Shown here piece by piece: positions 32,516-45,203 of a stretch of DNA of 64,000 bases (positions within the stretch are counted from its first letter, which is position 1; the number at the start of each line of letters is the position of its first letter). The translations under genes were made by a program, and so were the position numbers. The notes under the pieces were generated by a model. It saw only the letters and a list, made by a program, of their open reading frames with translations, ran no database searches and was not told the origin of the DNA. This DNA comes from Urechis unicinctus. Taxonomy: Eukaryota > Annelida > Polychaeta > Xenopneusta > Urechidae. Location of the stretch: the NCBI GenBank assembly GCA_034190875.2, contig CM067346.1:17580592-17644591 (forward strand), in the 5' to 3' direction.

Positions 32516-33199
32516 CATGCATAGTCAGATATCACAAGAATAGATTGTGAACACATATCGCGCAGTTCTGACTCGAACCTACAGTTGACACTCGCGTTTC
32601 ACCTAAATAGCACTTTGCTTGGGGCGGATTACACCACTTTAATACAACTGAGTTGCCTGAGGATAGACTAAATCAGAGCAACCTGTCATATTATGGTGGT
32701 GCAATGAACATTTAATTTCTTACTAAGTAATATGCAAACACTGCCGTAGGAAGATTGTTCCAGAACCTTCGTCAATGGCATTGACACCTACACCATCTAA
32801 ATCAGGATGAGTTCTTTGTAATTGTCATCTTATTGGTGCCTAGCCACATTTCCCGTTTGAAGATTATATCATAGCCTTTGGATATATTGTGGAAATACAC
32901 CATACAAGTTTTAAGACCACAGCATCTGAACAATTATTTTAACTCAAGAGATATTTTATATACAGGGTATGTTTGATTAAAAGCAATCAGTAGAGGTGCA
33001 AGGTTACAAGATTATTCCAAATAATTACGAACAATAGCGCCTGATAGCCACATGAATGCCTTTAGCAGTGTATTTTAATTGCTAATGGTCGACACGAATG
33101 ACAAAAAGATCAATCAGTATCAAATTTTGAGGAGAGGAGGTCAAAACGGAGGGATATATCTATTTCTGCTAGTATATGTTTGGTGACGTCACTTGCTTG
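32516..33199. other. probable decayed LINE interior
   Basis: Lies between the endonuclease end and the possible ORF1 remnant. I could not recover an endonuclease catalytic motif in it, so it may be heavily decayed or a separate insertion. Confidence 0.3.
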
Positions 33200-33745
33200 T
33201 GTTGTTCAGGCGTGACACAATGCAGCGGGTTGCGGTTTTTTCTATCCACCTGTACGGACAGGCATAGATGCGTAAGCTGCTGTTGTCACTTTTTGGGCCT
33301 CTTTCAGTATCTTCATTTCTTCGTTTAAAGTCTCAATATTTCGTACAATTCTTGTCAGATTGCTGTTGCTGCTATTCTGAGACGGTAGGCGACATAACAC
33401 GGTGATGGCAGAGAGGGATCTCTAGCAGGGCTCTGATAATGTCTTCCATGGCATGCTGCTTCTTCTCCGACCCTCGTCTCATCCCTTAAAGAGCTCGTTT
33501 GTAGTGAATCGACAACCTGTCGGTAAATGCTGTTGAAAAGAGGATATCCGTCACGCTTTCTATTGTGTCCTCGTTATAAATAACTTAATGCAAGTCATTA
33601 ACTATCGGATTCGTTAGGTCTTGGCCAGAGACCGACCGCTTGCAGGCGTCATCACCGCCATCGACTTCAGAAAGAGCCGTTCGCTCGCCTTGCGCAGCTG
33701 TCAGTGCCGATGACATGGCGGACTGGCCCCATTCTTAAGGACAGG
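33200..33745 (-). pseudogene. degenerate coding-like segment, possible LINE ORF1 remnant
   Basis: The minus strand reads as a long frame with several isolated stops. It is rich in charged residues and ends in a coiled-coil-like stretch (RIVRNIETLNEEMKILKEA), with Ser/Ala/Glu-rich sequence before it (SALTAAQGERTALSEVDG). It stands upstream of the LINE endonuclease/RT on the same strand, where an ORF1 would be. The G+C content is higher than the surroundings. Function is inferred from position and composition only. Confidence 0.35.
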
Positions 33746-33799
33746 CCGATGATATGAGGTTTTCAACCTGACACTCTCGTCAGGAATGGGCTGTAAAAT

Positions 33800-36700
33800 C
33801 GTACTGCATTAAGGGTAGGGGATGCTGCGAGTGCTGGGTTAGATGGAGCGCTCACAGGCATCAATTAACTATAAAACACGTTTCCAGTACTTCATTTAAC
33901 CCAGCGACGTCTCTATAAATTACTTGGAACTGGGGATATTATGCCATCTATAACAAAACATATCGTTCATTGATGTAAATATGATGACGTGCGGAATATA
34001 TTATTTAATGACAGCGGTCAATGCTGCAAGAAGCTTCTTACTGAACAGCACGTCTATCTTCCATTAATCTTAATAAGGAATTGGTGTTTTCTTAGATGGC
34101 AAAGATAGTACGTGAAGCTTATTATTTTTGACAGTAAATACAGACTATTTTAATGGTGTTGATTAACGCATAGTTAAGTACTTGACATACTACACTGAAT
34201 GATACAAAATATATCTAGTCATTTCATTCCTGTCATGGTCATTCGAATAGAACCTGTTCATTCGATATTCACAATTACGTAACTGCCTATATCCATGACA
34301 GCTCGTCCATTTCCTTTTCATTTAATTCAACGTCCGTGGTTGAGCATACGTATTCCAATATACAGAGATCTTCATATGTTCCATAAGCTGGCTTTGCAAA
34401 AGCTGGTTACCATTCAATTTAGGGTGTATTCAGGCTATGGTGTCTAGCACCACATATATTGATCAAACATTTGTACACAACAATGTGAGTTGCTGAATAT
34501 CAATTGTTAAACGATGTGGAATGCCACTATATATTTTGTCTCTTGTTTTGCATGCGAAGACATACATATGATACTGTTTGATATTTACTGGGCTCAATTT
34601 AGTATAGTCATCTTGAGTTATGATTGGAAAGTAGCTCAATTGTGTAGATATCTAAAGATTAGAATATGGTCATTGCAGTCATTGAGGTAGGCGCGGTGAT
34701 ATAGCCTAAAATAGAAACACCACGGGTTTGAATGAAACCCTTTTGCTGAAAAAGAACATGTATAAAAACAACGGTTTTCATACATAAATTCAGTCACGGT
34801 TGATGGTGTGGAATAACTGACTGTTTATGTCCGACAGACAGGTTACATCAAATGAAAGCATCTGTTATTGATATTCAACATTATAAGCTATCATTTTGTA
34901 TATGCATTAGGTCAGTACATTTTATGCCTAGTCTTATTATCATATATTATAAAATCGCATCCGATTTTCTTGAAATCTAATTGATCTGACTCTTTGAAAC
35001 GCTTAATGTTTATGTTAACTGATAGCTCTCGTCGTGTTTCGGAGATTATATCAACCTCCAATGTCCTAATCTCCACAAATCTTTTGACAAACCCGGTCTA
35101 AAGAATAGAAGTCATGACGCCTGTTATGTAATACGATAAGCCTCTTGTTGTGTTGGCTCTCCCATGTGACGTGGAAGAGGCGGGTAATGGTATATCGGTC
35201 AATATATGTCTGCAATGTGCGTGGGAGGACTTGTTGTTGCAGTTCACTGTTATTTACCATCAGCGACTTTATATGCGATTAGTCAGCCTAATGGCTGGAG
35301 GAGAACCCGATACGGGCGGTGTGGCAACAATTGCTCTTCGGCTTGCATAAAGAAGTAAAAAATATAAATAATCGTTAACGTTATTGAAAGTTCCAATAAT
35401 ATCTTGTCCATTGTCTGGACAAGGTTTGCGTGATAAAGTATTGTGCTAATGTAAATATGCTATTAATAATCGCGAATAAAAGAATAGTTCATGCACCAGC
35501 GTTGGTTAATGAAACCTGTCGTTAATTGATTTGTTGCAGCCTCATTGGCAAAGTGAGGAAGAATGTAATCGACAGTACTTTACTCATGTCATAAGAAGCA
35601 ATGGCTATGACCATGCATGTGAAGGAATGCAACCGATGAGTTAAGTAAATATTCTTTTCTCCTCGTGCACCTCTATAAGAGCGCGGGGTTTGAGGTGAAT
35701 GTGTGCTTTTCATACTTTTGTAGCATATAATGCGTAGCAACGTAAACATTTCCACGGTGGAGACCACCTAAACAGCATAGTCACATTCCCCTCATATTTT
35801 TGATTGAGAAAGTACCGTATGTACTAAATTGATCTTAGTGTGCAGAGGACTACCTCGTTTAGTACGGTTTTGAAAGGTACAATTTTGGGGTTTGATCATG
35901 ATATCACAGGGATAATGATCATCGATCTGTGCGACAAATTGCATAGTTTTAAACTTCATTTCTATATCATTAACATCTGATAGTACAAAAGATCATGTGA
36001 ATACACAAACTGATTGTGCAGCTCGGTGAGCAGCGTTAGATTTCAAACACCACAAGAATGGTTGCATGATTGGTGCTAGTGAAAGAACAATGGATGGTAC
36101 ATGTTTAGTAATGGCATAATTGTCTTGTGATGACTTCATAGGATGGTCCGTATTTTCACCGTTTTTGCATTTAAAAAATGAGGTTTGGTTTGTGACGTAA
36201 ATTCGTGGTTATGTAAACCGACATCTAATGACATTTGTCAAAGTAACATTACTTGAAATCGAAACATTTTTCAGATCAATAGAAAAATGTTAGCTTCCTA
36301 TTCAGTCTACACCTAGGGTTTGACGCCACCCTCCATTCATTGAACACTTGTCTAGCCTAGTTTGATAGCAAAAAGTACATTATATTGCATTCTTTGCATT
36401 TGCGATCGCATATAACATGACGAGATATGGGAATAATGTGCTATGGAGATATACTTCTTTAACAGAACAATCCACGTTTGCAGACTCAAATTTCGAGCAT
36501 TGCCATTTTTTTTAGTAATCTTGCGGAATGTACATATGCAAAGTAGTTCCGTATGATGCGATACAGCAATGTTCCTCTGTGAAAACTCGAACAGACAGAG
36601 CAAAGATAGCCATCATAGTGTTGTATTAACCTGTAAGTTTAACGAATATCACTTGACGATCCATACTCTGAACTATCAGTAACAGGACCACTTGGCGCAT

Positions 36701-37490
36701 CCATCCCATTGAACAGCAAACACAAGATGCCACATGGTATTATGGTGGTAAGATAGTTACACTGGATCGAGTTTTGTGCGTTTCTTCAAATGGATATACG
36801 AGATAGGAAGGGAGGTAGAGGGGGCGGGGGAAGGTCGTATAGATGTATAGATACGATGATGACATGCATGGGGAGCGTCTAAATATATTCAGAGGTAATT
36901 ATGCAAATATAACTGTTTGCTGATTTGGGATCAGTAGTTATTGACCTGTGAGCAATATTGTCTAACAACCCATCAACACAAAGCGATGACAACCATTTCG
37001 TCGGCCATAAATATAATGCTGGTATGGGGATTTCTCTTGTATCGTTGACACAGCGCTTGTTGGCATGGGTGGTGAATTGACACAACGTTGCTGGCTACGA
37101 AGCCAACCATACCCCTAACATATCCGCTCATTTAGTCTGCAAATTATCGGGGTGAACTCTGCAATCATTTGGCAAGCATGTCCCTAGCATTATCAGGGCC
37201 GAATATTTGACGATTGTAATGGCGTCACAGTGATAACTTAGCCAACTCATTAACGCTGATGGTGCTTAGGTGTTATGAAGGGGCACACGACCAATGGTTA
37301 TATGATCTCTCTGCTATGCATATCGGTTGGCGCATATACATGTCCATACATTTATTGTTAACACAAGTGACAATCGGTATGACCTATGCTGCTCCGGATC
37401 ACAGAGCGTAAGTGATGGATCATCAAACAATGTGATGCCAAAGTGTTGACCAACATCGAAAACCCCAACATTATGATTATCGGGGCGCCA
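33800..37490 (+). repeat. duplicated block X (left of the array)
   Basis: 33,810-34,445 matches 49,632-50,127 and 59,237-59,865. 34,455-34,620 and 34,623-35,170 match 50,375-50,600 and 51,078-51,635. 35,525-36,300 matches 51,640-52,640. 36,310-37,480 matches 52,650-53,420 and 60,770-61,500. Order and orientation are kept. Block X lacks the roughly 235-bp hairpin segment and the MITE found in block Y. No intact gene: the frame ending FRVYSGYGV (near 34,440) is open in Y and Z but holds a stop here. Block X ends abruptly at the first array unit. Confidence 0.85.
36810..36830 (+). other. G-run cluster
   Basis: GGGAGGTAGAGGGGGCGGGGG holds one GGG and two GGGGG runs within 21 bases. A four-tract G-quadruplex needs a run to be split, so it is only a weak candidate. 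Confidence 0.4.
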
Positions 37491-37492
37491 AT

Positions 37493-39420
37493 GCTAAACG
37501 TATTATAGGTTAGTATAGTTCCAGTCGTGATGAAATGTTACACGGCTGCATGTCCAACTGTGAAAGTCATTCACCTCAATTTAAGTGAGGTATTTTTTGT
37601 AAATCCTCACAGAGCCAAAGCCTATACGAGATCCCTCATTGTTCAGAGTTTTGCAATAAAAGCCATTTCCACAGAAGTCGGAGTTATGAGACGCCTTTAT
37701 ATGGAACAAATAACCAATCCCCAGTCCAGTAAAAGCGGCCTACAATGTCGCTAATCTAACAAACCAGCAGTATTTGCTGCAATCCCCTGACGCACAATAG
37801 AGATGGATGTCGATTTTAGCTTGTTCATGACACTTTATTTGGCGCAACATCAAACAATATTATGCCATTGTGACTGGCTGTTCTGGCTTAAGATAACACA
37901 TTTATGCAGACTGTGATCAACATGTACACAGCGACACATTAACAGTGTCCTATAATTCAAATGGTTCGTGTATGGTAGGGCTCCAGCGCTGGTTTTTAGC
38001 ATAAACGATAGCGATTACGTAAAATAATGGTATCAACAAAATGAACAATTCGAAGATCACGATAATAAATTAACATGGTCTGTGTATCCCAAGAAAGGAC
38101 TTTCCCTAGCGGAAATAGATGTAAAATTTATTTTAAGTCATCACAAACGGTGTCTGTAGGCATTTTACTCTTTGAACGTACTTGCTGTACAATATTGATA
38201 ACAGTGAGTTGATTTTCATTGTCTCTTTACATGCGTTCTGTCGTTTAATCATGAAACGTTTATTCATCCAAACTAGCAATTTTCTCATGATCTGCTTTAA
38301 TAGGGACATAACACTTGGGGGTGGCTAACGGCGTAGTTAATTATTTCTCCCTTCCGACAGTCAAGTGGCTCGAGCTCGAAACAGCTTTAAACAATTGGTG
38401 ATGTGCTCAAAATGCGAAGAATTGTAATGGAAACCCGGTCAGACAAACAACCATGCAATAGGTTTCCTCTCTTACGCTGACAACAGAGCGAGTACGCCTA
38501 GTCCAGAACGTAGGAACACTAAACCAATATGTTTTATCATTTCGAGATTTCAAACGTTCAATAATGAGAAGGCGACCGAACGGTCGACAAATCTATAAAT
38601 CTCTCCAAGCTTAGGTGCATTCTATCTGATTGCCATCATATAACAAGGACTTTCTGATTGCTAACAGCATTGTGAGATATGCCTGTGCTTTCTTCTTTGT
38701 GTGTAATAGCGATGCAATAGTTATATGGCAGAGTCTAGGGTAAAGATATATATTTGATATGGATTCGAGCAGAGGACCCTGCTAAAATCCCATTAAGTGC
38801 TTTGAATATAAATTCAATGGCAGCTTCAACTAAATGAATAATTGCCGTTAGCAGAACAGCTTGCAATTTTGAATTTTTGCTGCGTACATTTGCATACAGC
38901 GGATGACGATGGTCATGCCACATGTTGCCTTCAATTGCTCTAACTCAGTGGACAATCTATGGGGCTTTGTTAGCAACAAGAATGGTTTCCATACGAGTGA
39001 TTATGACCAGATGGCACCATCTCACTTAATAGCACCTGCTCATTCAATTGGTATTTTGCCTGCCATTTCGCACCTTAGCCACATCATACTCATGAAATAT
39101 GCGCAAGTTGCCCCTACGTCCCGAAGGGTATATTAGGAAATGTACTTGTCGAATTTTATTGTCAGAAATTGTACCAAATAAATCTGACTATGCCTGTAGT
39201 TGTCTTTATATATCCACGAACAGGGCTTCCTTTTCAGCTTCTATCAATAATTTAGGAATGCATGCGCCTCGCAAATGATTAACAGTTTTTACATTATACA
39301 TGAAATAACATGATGAGACAGCTGAGATATATTCATGTTTAGTCAATCAAACACATAACAAATGAATCCGCATTGGATATCATAGGATGGTCTTAGAACA
39401 GCAAAAAAAGAACATGCATT
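37493..39420 (+). repeat. tandem array unit 1 of 5 (1,928 bp)
   Basis: First unit, starting GCTAAACGTATTATAGG. The same start recurs at 39,421, 41,351, 43,278 and 45,204. It differs from the others by TTTGTGTGTAATAG (an extra GT, about 38,698). A 75-codon frame (37,527-37,754) and a 77-codon frame (38,903-39,136) recur in the units but have no recognisable domain. Confidence 0.97.
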
Positions 39421-41350
39421 GCTAAACGTATTATAGGTTAGTATAGTTCCAGTCGTGATGAAATGTTACACGGCTGCATGTCCAACTGTGAAAGTCATTC
39501 ACCTCAATTTAAGTGAGGTATTTTTTGTAAATCCTCACAGAGCCAAAGCCTATACGAGATCCCTCATTGTTCAGAGTTTTGCAATAAAAGCCATTTCCAC
39601 AGAAGTCGGAGTTATGAGACGCCTTTATATGGAACAAATAACCAATCCCCAGTCCAGTAAAAGCGGCCTACAATGTCGCTAATCTAACAAACCAGCAGTA
39701 TTTGCTGCAATCCCCTGACGCACAATAGAGATGGATGTCGATTTTAGCTTGTTCATGACACTTTATTTGGCGCAACATCAAACAATATTATGCCATTGTG
39801 ACTGGCTGTTCTGGCTTAAGATAACACATTTATGCAGACTGTGATCAACATGTACACAGCGACACATTAACAGTGTCCTATAATTCAAATGGTTCGTGTA
39901 TGGTAGGGCTCCAGCGCTGGTTTTTAGCATAAACGATAGCGATTACGTAAAATAATGGTATCAACAAAATGAACAATTCGAAGATCACGATAATAAATTA
40001 ACATGGTCTGTGTATCCCAAGAAAGGACTTTCCCTAGCGGAAATAGATGTAAAATTTATTTTAAGTCATCACAAACGGTGTCTGTAGGCATTTTACTCTT
40101 TGAACGTACTTGCTGTACAATATTGATAACAGTGAGTTGATTTTCATTGTCTCTTTACATGCGTTCTGTCGTTTAATCATGAAACGTTTATTCATCCAAA
40201 CTAGCAATTTTCTCATGATCTGCTTTAATAGGGACATAACACTTGGGGGTGGCTAACGGCGTAGTTAATTATTTCTCCCTTCCGACAGTCAAGTGGCTCG
40301 AGCTCGAAACAGCTTTAAACAATTGGTGATGTGCTCAAAATGCGAAGAATTGTAATGGAAACCCGGTCAGACAAACAACCATGCAATAGGTTTCCTCTCT
40401 TACGCTGACAACAGAGCGAGTACGCCTAGTCCAGAACGTAGGAACACTAAACCAATATGTTTTATCATTTCGAGATTTCAAACGTTCAATAATGAGAAGG
40501 CGACCGAACGGTCGACAAATCTATAAATCTCTCCAAGCTTAGGTGCATTCTATCTGATTGCCATCATATAACAAGGACTTTCTGATTGCTAACAGCATTG
40601 TGAGATATGCCTGTGCTTTCTTCTTTGTGTAATAGCGATGCAATAGTTATATGGCAGAGTCTAGGGTAAAGATATATATTTGATATGGATTCGAGAGAGG
40701 AGAGGACCCTGCTAAAATCCCATTAAGTGCTTTGAATATAAATTCAATGGCAGCTTCAACTAAATGAATAATTGCCGTTAGCAGAACAGCTTGCAATTTT
40801 GAATTTTTGCTGCGTACATTTGCATACAGCGGATGACGATGGTCATGCCACATGTTGCCTTCAATTGCTCTAACTCAGTGGACAATCTATGGGGCTTTGT
40901 TAGCAACAAGAATGGTTTCCATACGAGTGATTATGACCAGATGGCACCATCTCACTTAATAGCACCTGCTCATTCAATTGGTATTTTGCCTGCCATTTCG
41001 CACCTTAGCCACATCATACTCATGAAATATGCGCAAGTTGCCCCTACGTCCCGAAGGGTATATTAGGAAATGTACTTGTCGAATTTTATTGTCAGAAATT
41101 GTACCAAATAAATCTGACTATGCCTGTAGTTGTCTTTATATATCCACGAACAGGGCTTCCTTTTCAGCTTCTATCAATAATTTAGGAATGCATGCGCCTC
41201 GCAAATGATTAACAGTTTTTACATTATACATGAAATAACATGATGAGACAGCTGAGATATATTCATGTTTAGTCAATCAAACACATAACAAATGAATCCG
41301 CATTGGATATCATAGGATGGTCTTAGAACAGCAAAAAAAGAACATGCATT
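39421..41350 (+). repeat. tandem array unit 2 of 5 (1,930 bp)
   Basis: Nearly identical to unit 1. Private change: GAGAGAGGAGAGGACC at about 40,694 in place of GAGCAGAGGACC. Confidence 0.97.
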
Positions 41351-43277
41351 GCTAAACGTATTATAGGTTAGTATAGTTCCAGTCGTGATGAAATGTTACA
41401 CGGCTGCATGTCCAACTGTGAAAGTCATTCACCTCAATTTAAGTGAGGTATTTTTTGTAAATCCTCACAGAGCCAAAGCCTATACGAGATCCCTCATTGT
41501 TCAGAGTTTTGCAATAAAAGCCATTTCCACAGAAGTCGGAGTTATGAGACGCCTTTATATGGAACAAATAACCAATCCCCAGTCCAGTAAAAGCGGCCTA
41601 CAATGTCGCTAATCTAACAAACCAGCAGTATTTGCTGCAATCCCCTGACGCACAATAGAGATGGATGTCGATTTTAGCTTGTTCATGACACTTTATTTGG
41701 GCGCAACATCAAACAATATTATGCCATTGTGACTGGCTGTTCTGGCTTAAGATAACACATTTATGCAGACTGTGATCAACATGTACACAGCGACACATTA
41801 ACAGTGTCCTATAATTCAAATGGTTCGTGTATGGTAGGGCTCCAGCGCTGGTTTTTAGCATAAACGATAGCGATTACGTAAAATAATGGTATCAACAAAA
41901 TGAACAATTCGAAGATCACGATAATAAATTAACATGGTCTGTGTATCCCAAGAAAGGACTTTCCCTAGCGGAAATAGATGTAAAATTTATTTTAAGTCAT
42001 CACAAACGGTGTCTGTAGGCATTTTACTCTTTGAACGTACTTGCTGTACAATATTGATAACAGTGAGTTGATTTTCATTGTCTCTTTACATGCGTTCTGT
42101 CGTTTAATCATGAAACGTTTATTCATCCAAACTAGCAATTTTCTCATGATCTGCTTTAATAGGGACATAACACTTGGGGGTGGCTAACGGCGTAGTTAAT
42201 TATTTCTCCCTTCCGACAGTCAAGTGGCTCGAGCTCGAAACAGCTTTAAACAATTGGTGATGTGCTCAAAATGCGAAGAATTGTAATGGAAACCCGGTCA
42301 GACAAACAACCATGCAATAGGTTTCCTCTCTTACGCTGACAACAGAGCGAGTACGCCTAGTCCAGAACGTAGGAACACTAAACCAATATGTTTTATCATT
42401 TCGAGATTTCAAACGTTCAATAATGAGAAGGCGACCGAACGGTCGACAAATCTATAAATCTCTCCAAGCTTAGGTGCATTCTATCTGATTGCCATCATAT
42501 AACAAGGACTTTCTGATTGCTAACAGCATTGTGAGATATGCCTGTGCTTTCTTCTTTGTGTAATAGCGATGCAATAGTTATATGGCAGAGTCTAGGGTAA
42601 AGATATATATTTGATATGGATTCGAGCAGAGGACCCTGCTAAAATCCCATTAAGTGCTGTGAATATAAATTCAATGGCTGCTTCAACTTAATGACTAATT
42701 TGCGTTACATGAACAGCTTGCAATTGTGAATTTTTGCTGCGTACATTTGCATACAGCGGATGAGGATAGTCCTGCAACATGTTGGTTTCAATTGCTCTAA
42801 CTCAGTGGACAATCCATGGGGCTTTGTTAGCAACAAGAATGGTTTCCATACGAGTGATTATGACCAGATGGCACCATCTCACTTAATAGCACCTGCTCAT
42901 TCAATTGGTATTTTGCCTGCCATTGCGCACCTTAGCCACAGCATACTCATGAAATATGCGCAAGTTGCCCCTACGTCCCGAAGGGTATATTAGGAAATGT
43001 ACTTGTCGAATTTTATTGTCAGAAATTGTACCAAATAAATCTGACTATGCCTGTAGTTGTCTTTATATATCCACGAACAGGGCTTCCTTTTCAGCTTCTA
43101 TCAATAATTTAGGAATGCATGCGCCTCGCAAATGATTAACAGTTTTTACATTATACATGAAATAACATGATGAGACAGCTGAGATATATTCATGTTTAGT
43201 CAATCAAACACATAACAAATGAATCCGCATTGGATATCATAGGATGGTCTTAGAACAGCAAAAAAAGAACATGCATT
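41351..43277 (+). repeat. tandem array unit 3 of 5 (1,927 bp), with variant patch
   Basis: Identical by eye to its neighbours except for one extra G (41,700) and a patch at about 42,659-42,940 with roughly twenty differences. The 77-codon frame there begins differently (MRIVLQHVGF), and the minus-strand frame seen in units 1, 2 and 4 is destroyed. Confidence 0.96.
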
Positions 43278-45203
43278 GCTAAACGTATTATAGGTTAGTA
43301 TAGTTCCAGTCGTGATGAAATGTTACACGGCTGCATGTCCAACTGTGAAAGTCATTCACCTCAATTTAAGTGAGGTATTTTTTGTAAATCCTCACAGAGC
43401 CAAAGCCTATACGAGATCCCTCATTGTTCAGAGTTTTGCAATAAAAGCCATTTCCACAGAAGTCGGAGTTATGAGACGCCTTTATATGGAACAAATAACC
43501 AATCCCCAGTCCAGTAAAAGCGGCCTACAATGTCGCTAATCTAACAAACCAGCAGTATTTGCTGCAATCCCCTGACGCACAATAGAGATGGATGTCGATT
43601 TTAGCTTGTTCATGACACTTTATTTGGCGCAACATCAAACAATATTATGCCATTGTGACTGGCTGTTCTGGCTTAAGATAACACATTTATGCAGACTGTG
43701 ATCAACATGTACACAGCGACACATTAACAGTGTCCTATAATTCAAATGGTTCGTGTATGGTAGGGCTCCAGCGCTGGTTTTTAGCATAAACGATAGCGAT
43801 TACGTAAAATAATGGTATCAACAAAATGAACAATTCGAAGATCACGATAATAAATTAACATGGTCTGTGTATCCCAAGAAAGGACTTTCCCTAGCGGAAA
43901 TAGATGTAAAATTTATTTTAAGTCATCACAAACGGTGTCTGTAGGCATTTTACTCTTTGAACGTACTTGCTGTACAATATTGATAACAGTGAGTTGATTT
44001 TCATTGTCTCTTTACATGCGTTCTGTCGTTTAATCATGAAACGTTTATTCATCCAAACTAGCAATTTTCTCATGATCTGCTTTAATAGGGACATAACACT
44101 TGGGGGTGGCTAACGGCGTAGTTAATTATTTCTCCCTTCCGACAGTCAAGTGGCTCGAGCTCGAAACAGCTTTAAACAATTGGTGATGTGCTCAAAATGC
44201 GAAGAATTGTAATGGAAACCCGGTCAGACAAACAACCATGCAATAGGTTTCCTCTCTTACGCTGACAACAGAGCGAGTACGCCTAGTCCAGAACGTAGGA
44301 ACACTAAACCAATATGTTTTATCATTTCGAGATTTCAAACGTTCAATAATGAGAAGGCGACCGAACGGTCGACAAATCTATAAATCTCTCCAAGCTTAGG
44401 TGCATTCTATCTGATTGCCATCATATAACAAGGACTTTCTGATTGCTAACAGCATTGTGAGATATGCCTGTGCTTTCTTCTTTGTGTAATAGCGATGCAA
44501 TAGTTATATGGCAGAGTCTAGGGTAAAGATATATATTTGATATGGATTCGAGCAGAGGACCCTGCTAAAATCCCATTAAGTGCTTTGAATATAAATTCAA
44601 TGGCAGCTTCAACTAAATGAATAATTGCCGTTAGCAGAACAGCTTGCAATTTTGAATTTTTGCTGCGTACATTTGCATACAGCGGATGACGATGGTCATG
44701 CCACATGTTGCCTTCAATTGCTCTAACTCAGTGGACAATCTATGGGGCTTTGTTAGCAACAAGAATGGTTTCCATACGAGTGATTATGACCAGATGGCAC
44801 CATCTCACTTAATAGCACCTGCTCATTCAATTGGTATTTTGCCTGCCATTTCGCACCTTAGCCACATCATACTCATGAAATATGCGCAAGTTGCCCCTAC
44901 GTCCCGAAGGGTATATTAGGAAATGTACTTGTCGAATTTTATTGTCAGAAATTGTACCAAATAAATCTGACTATGCCTGTAGTTGTCTTTATATATCCAC
45001 GAACAGGGCTTCCTTTTCAGCTTCTATCAATAATTTAGGAATGCATGCGCCTCGCAAATGATTAACAGTTTTTACATTATACATGAAATAACATGATGAG
45101 ACAGCTGAGATATATTCATGTTTAGTCAATCAAACACATAACAAATGAATCCGCATTGGATATCATAGGATGGTCTTAGAACAGCAAAAAAAGAACATGC
45201 ATT
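43278..45203 (+). repeat. tandem array unit 4 of 5 (1,926 bp)
   Basis: Closest to the consensus of the array. It has no private indel that I noticed. Confidence 0.97.

Noticed and set aside
32570..32640. B-box-like GGTTCGAGTC on the minus strand
   Set aside because: The flanking bases do not form a T-stem and it lies next to LINE sequence.
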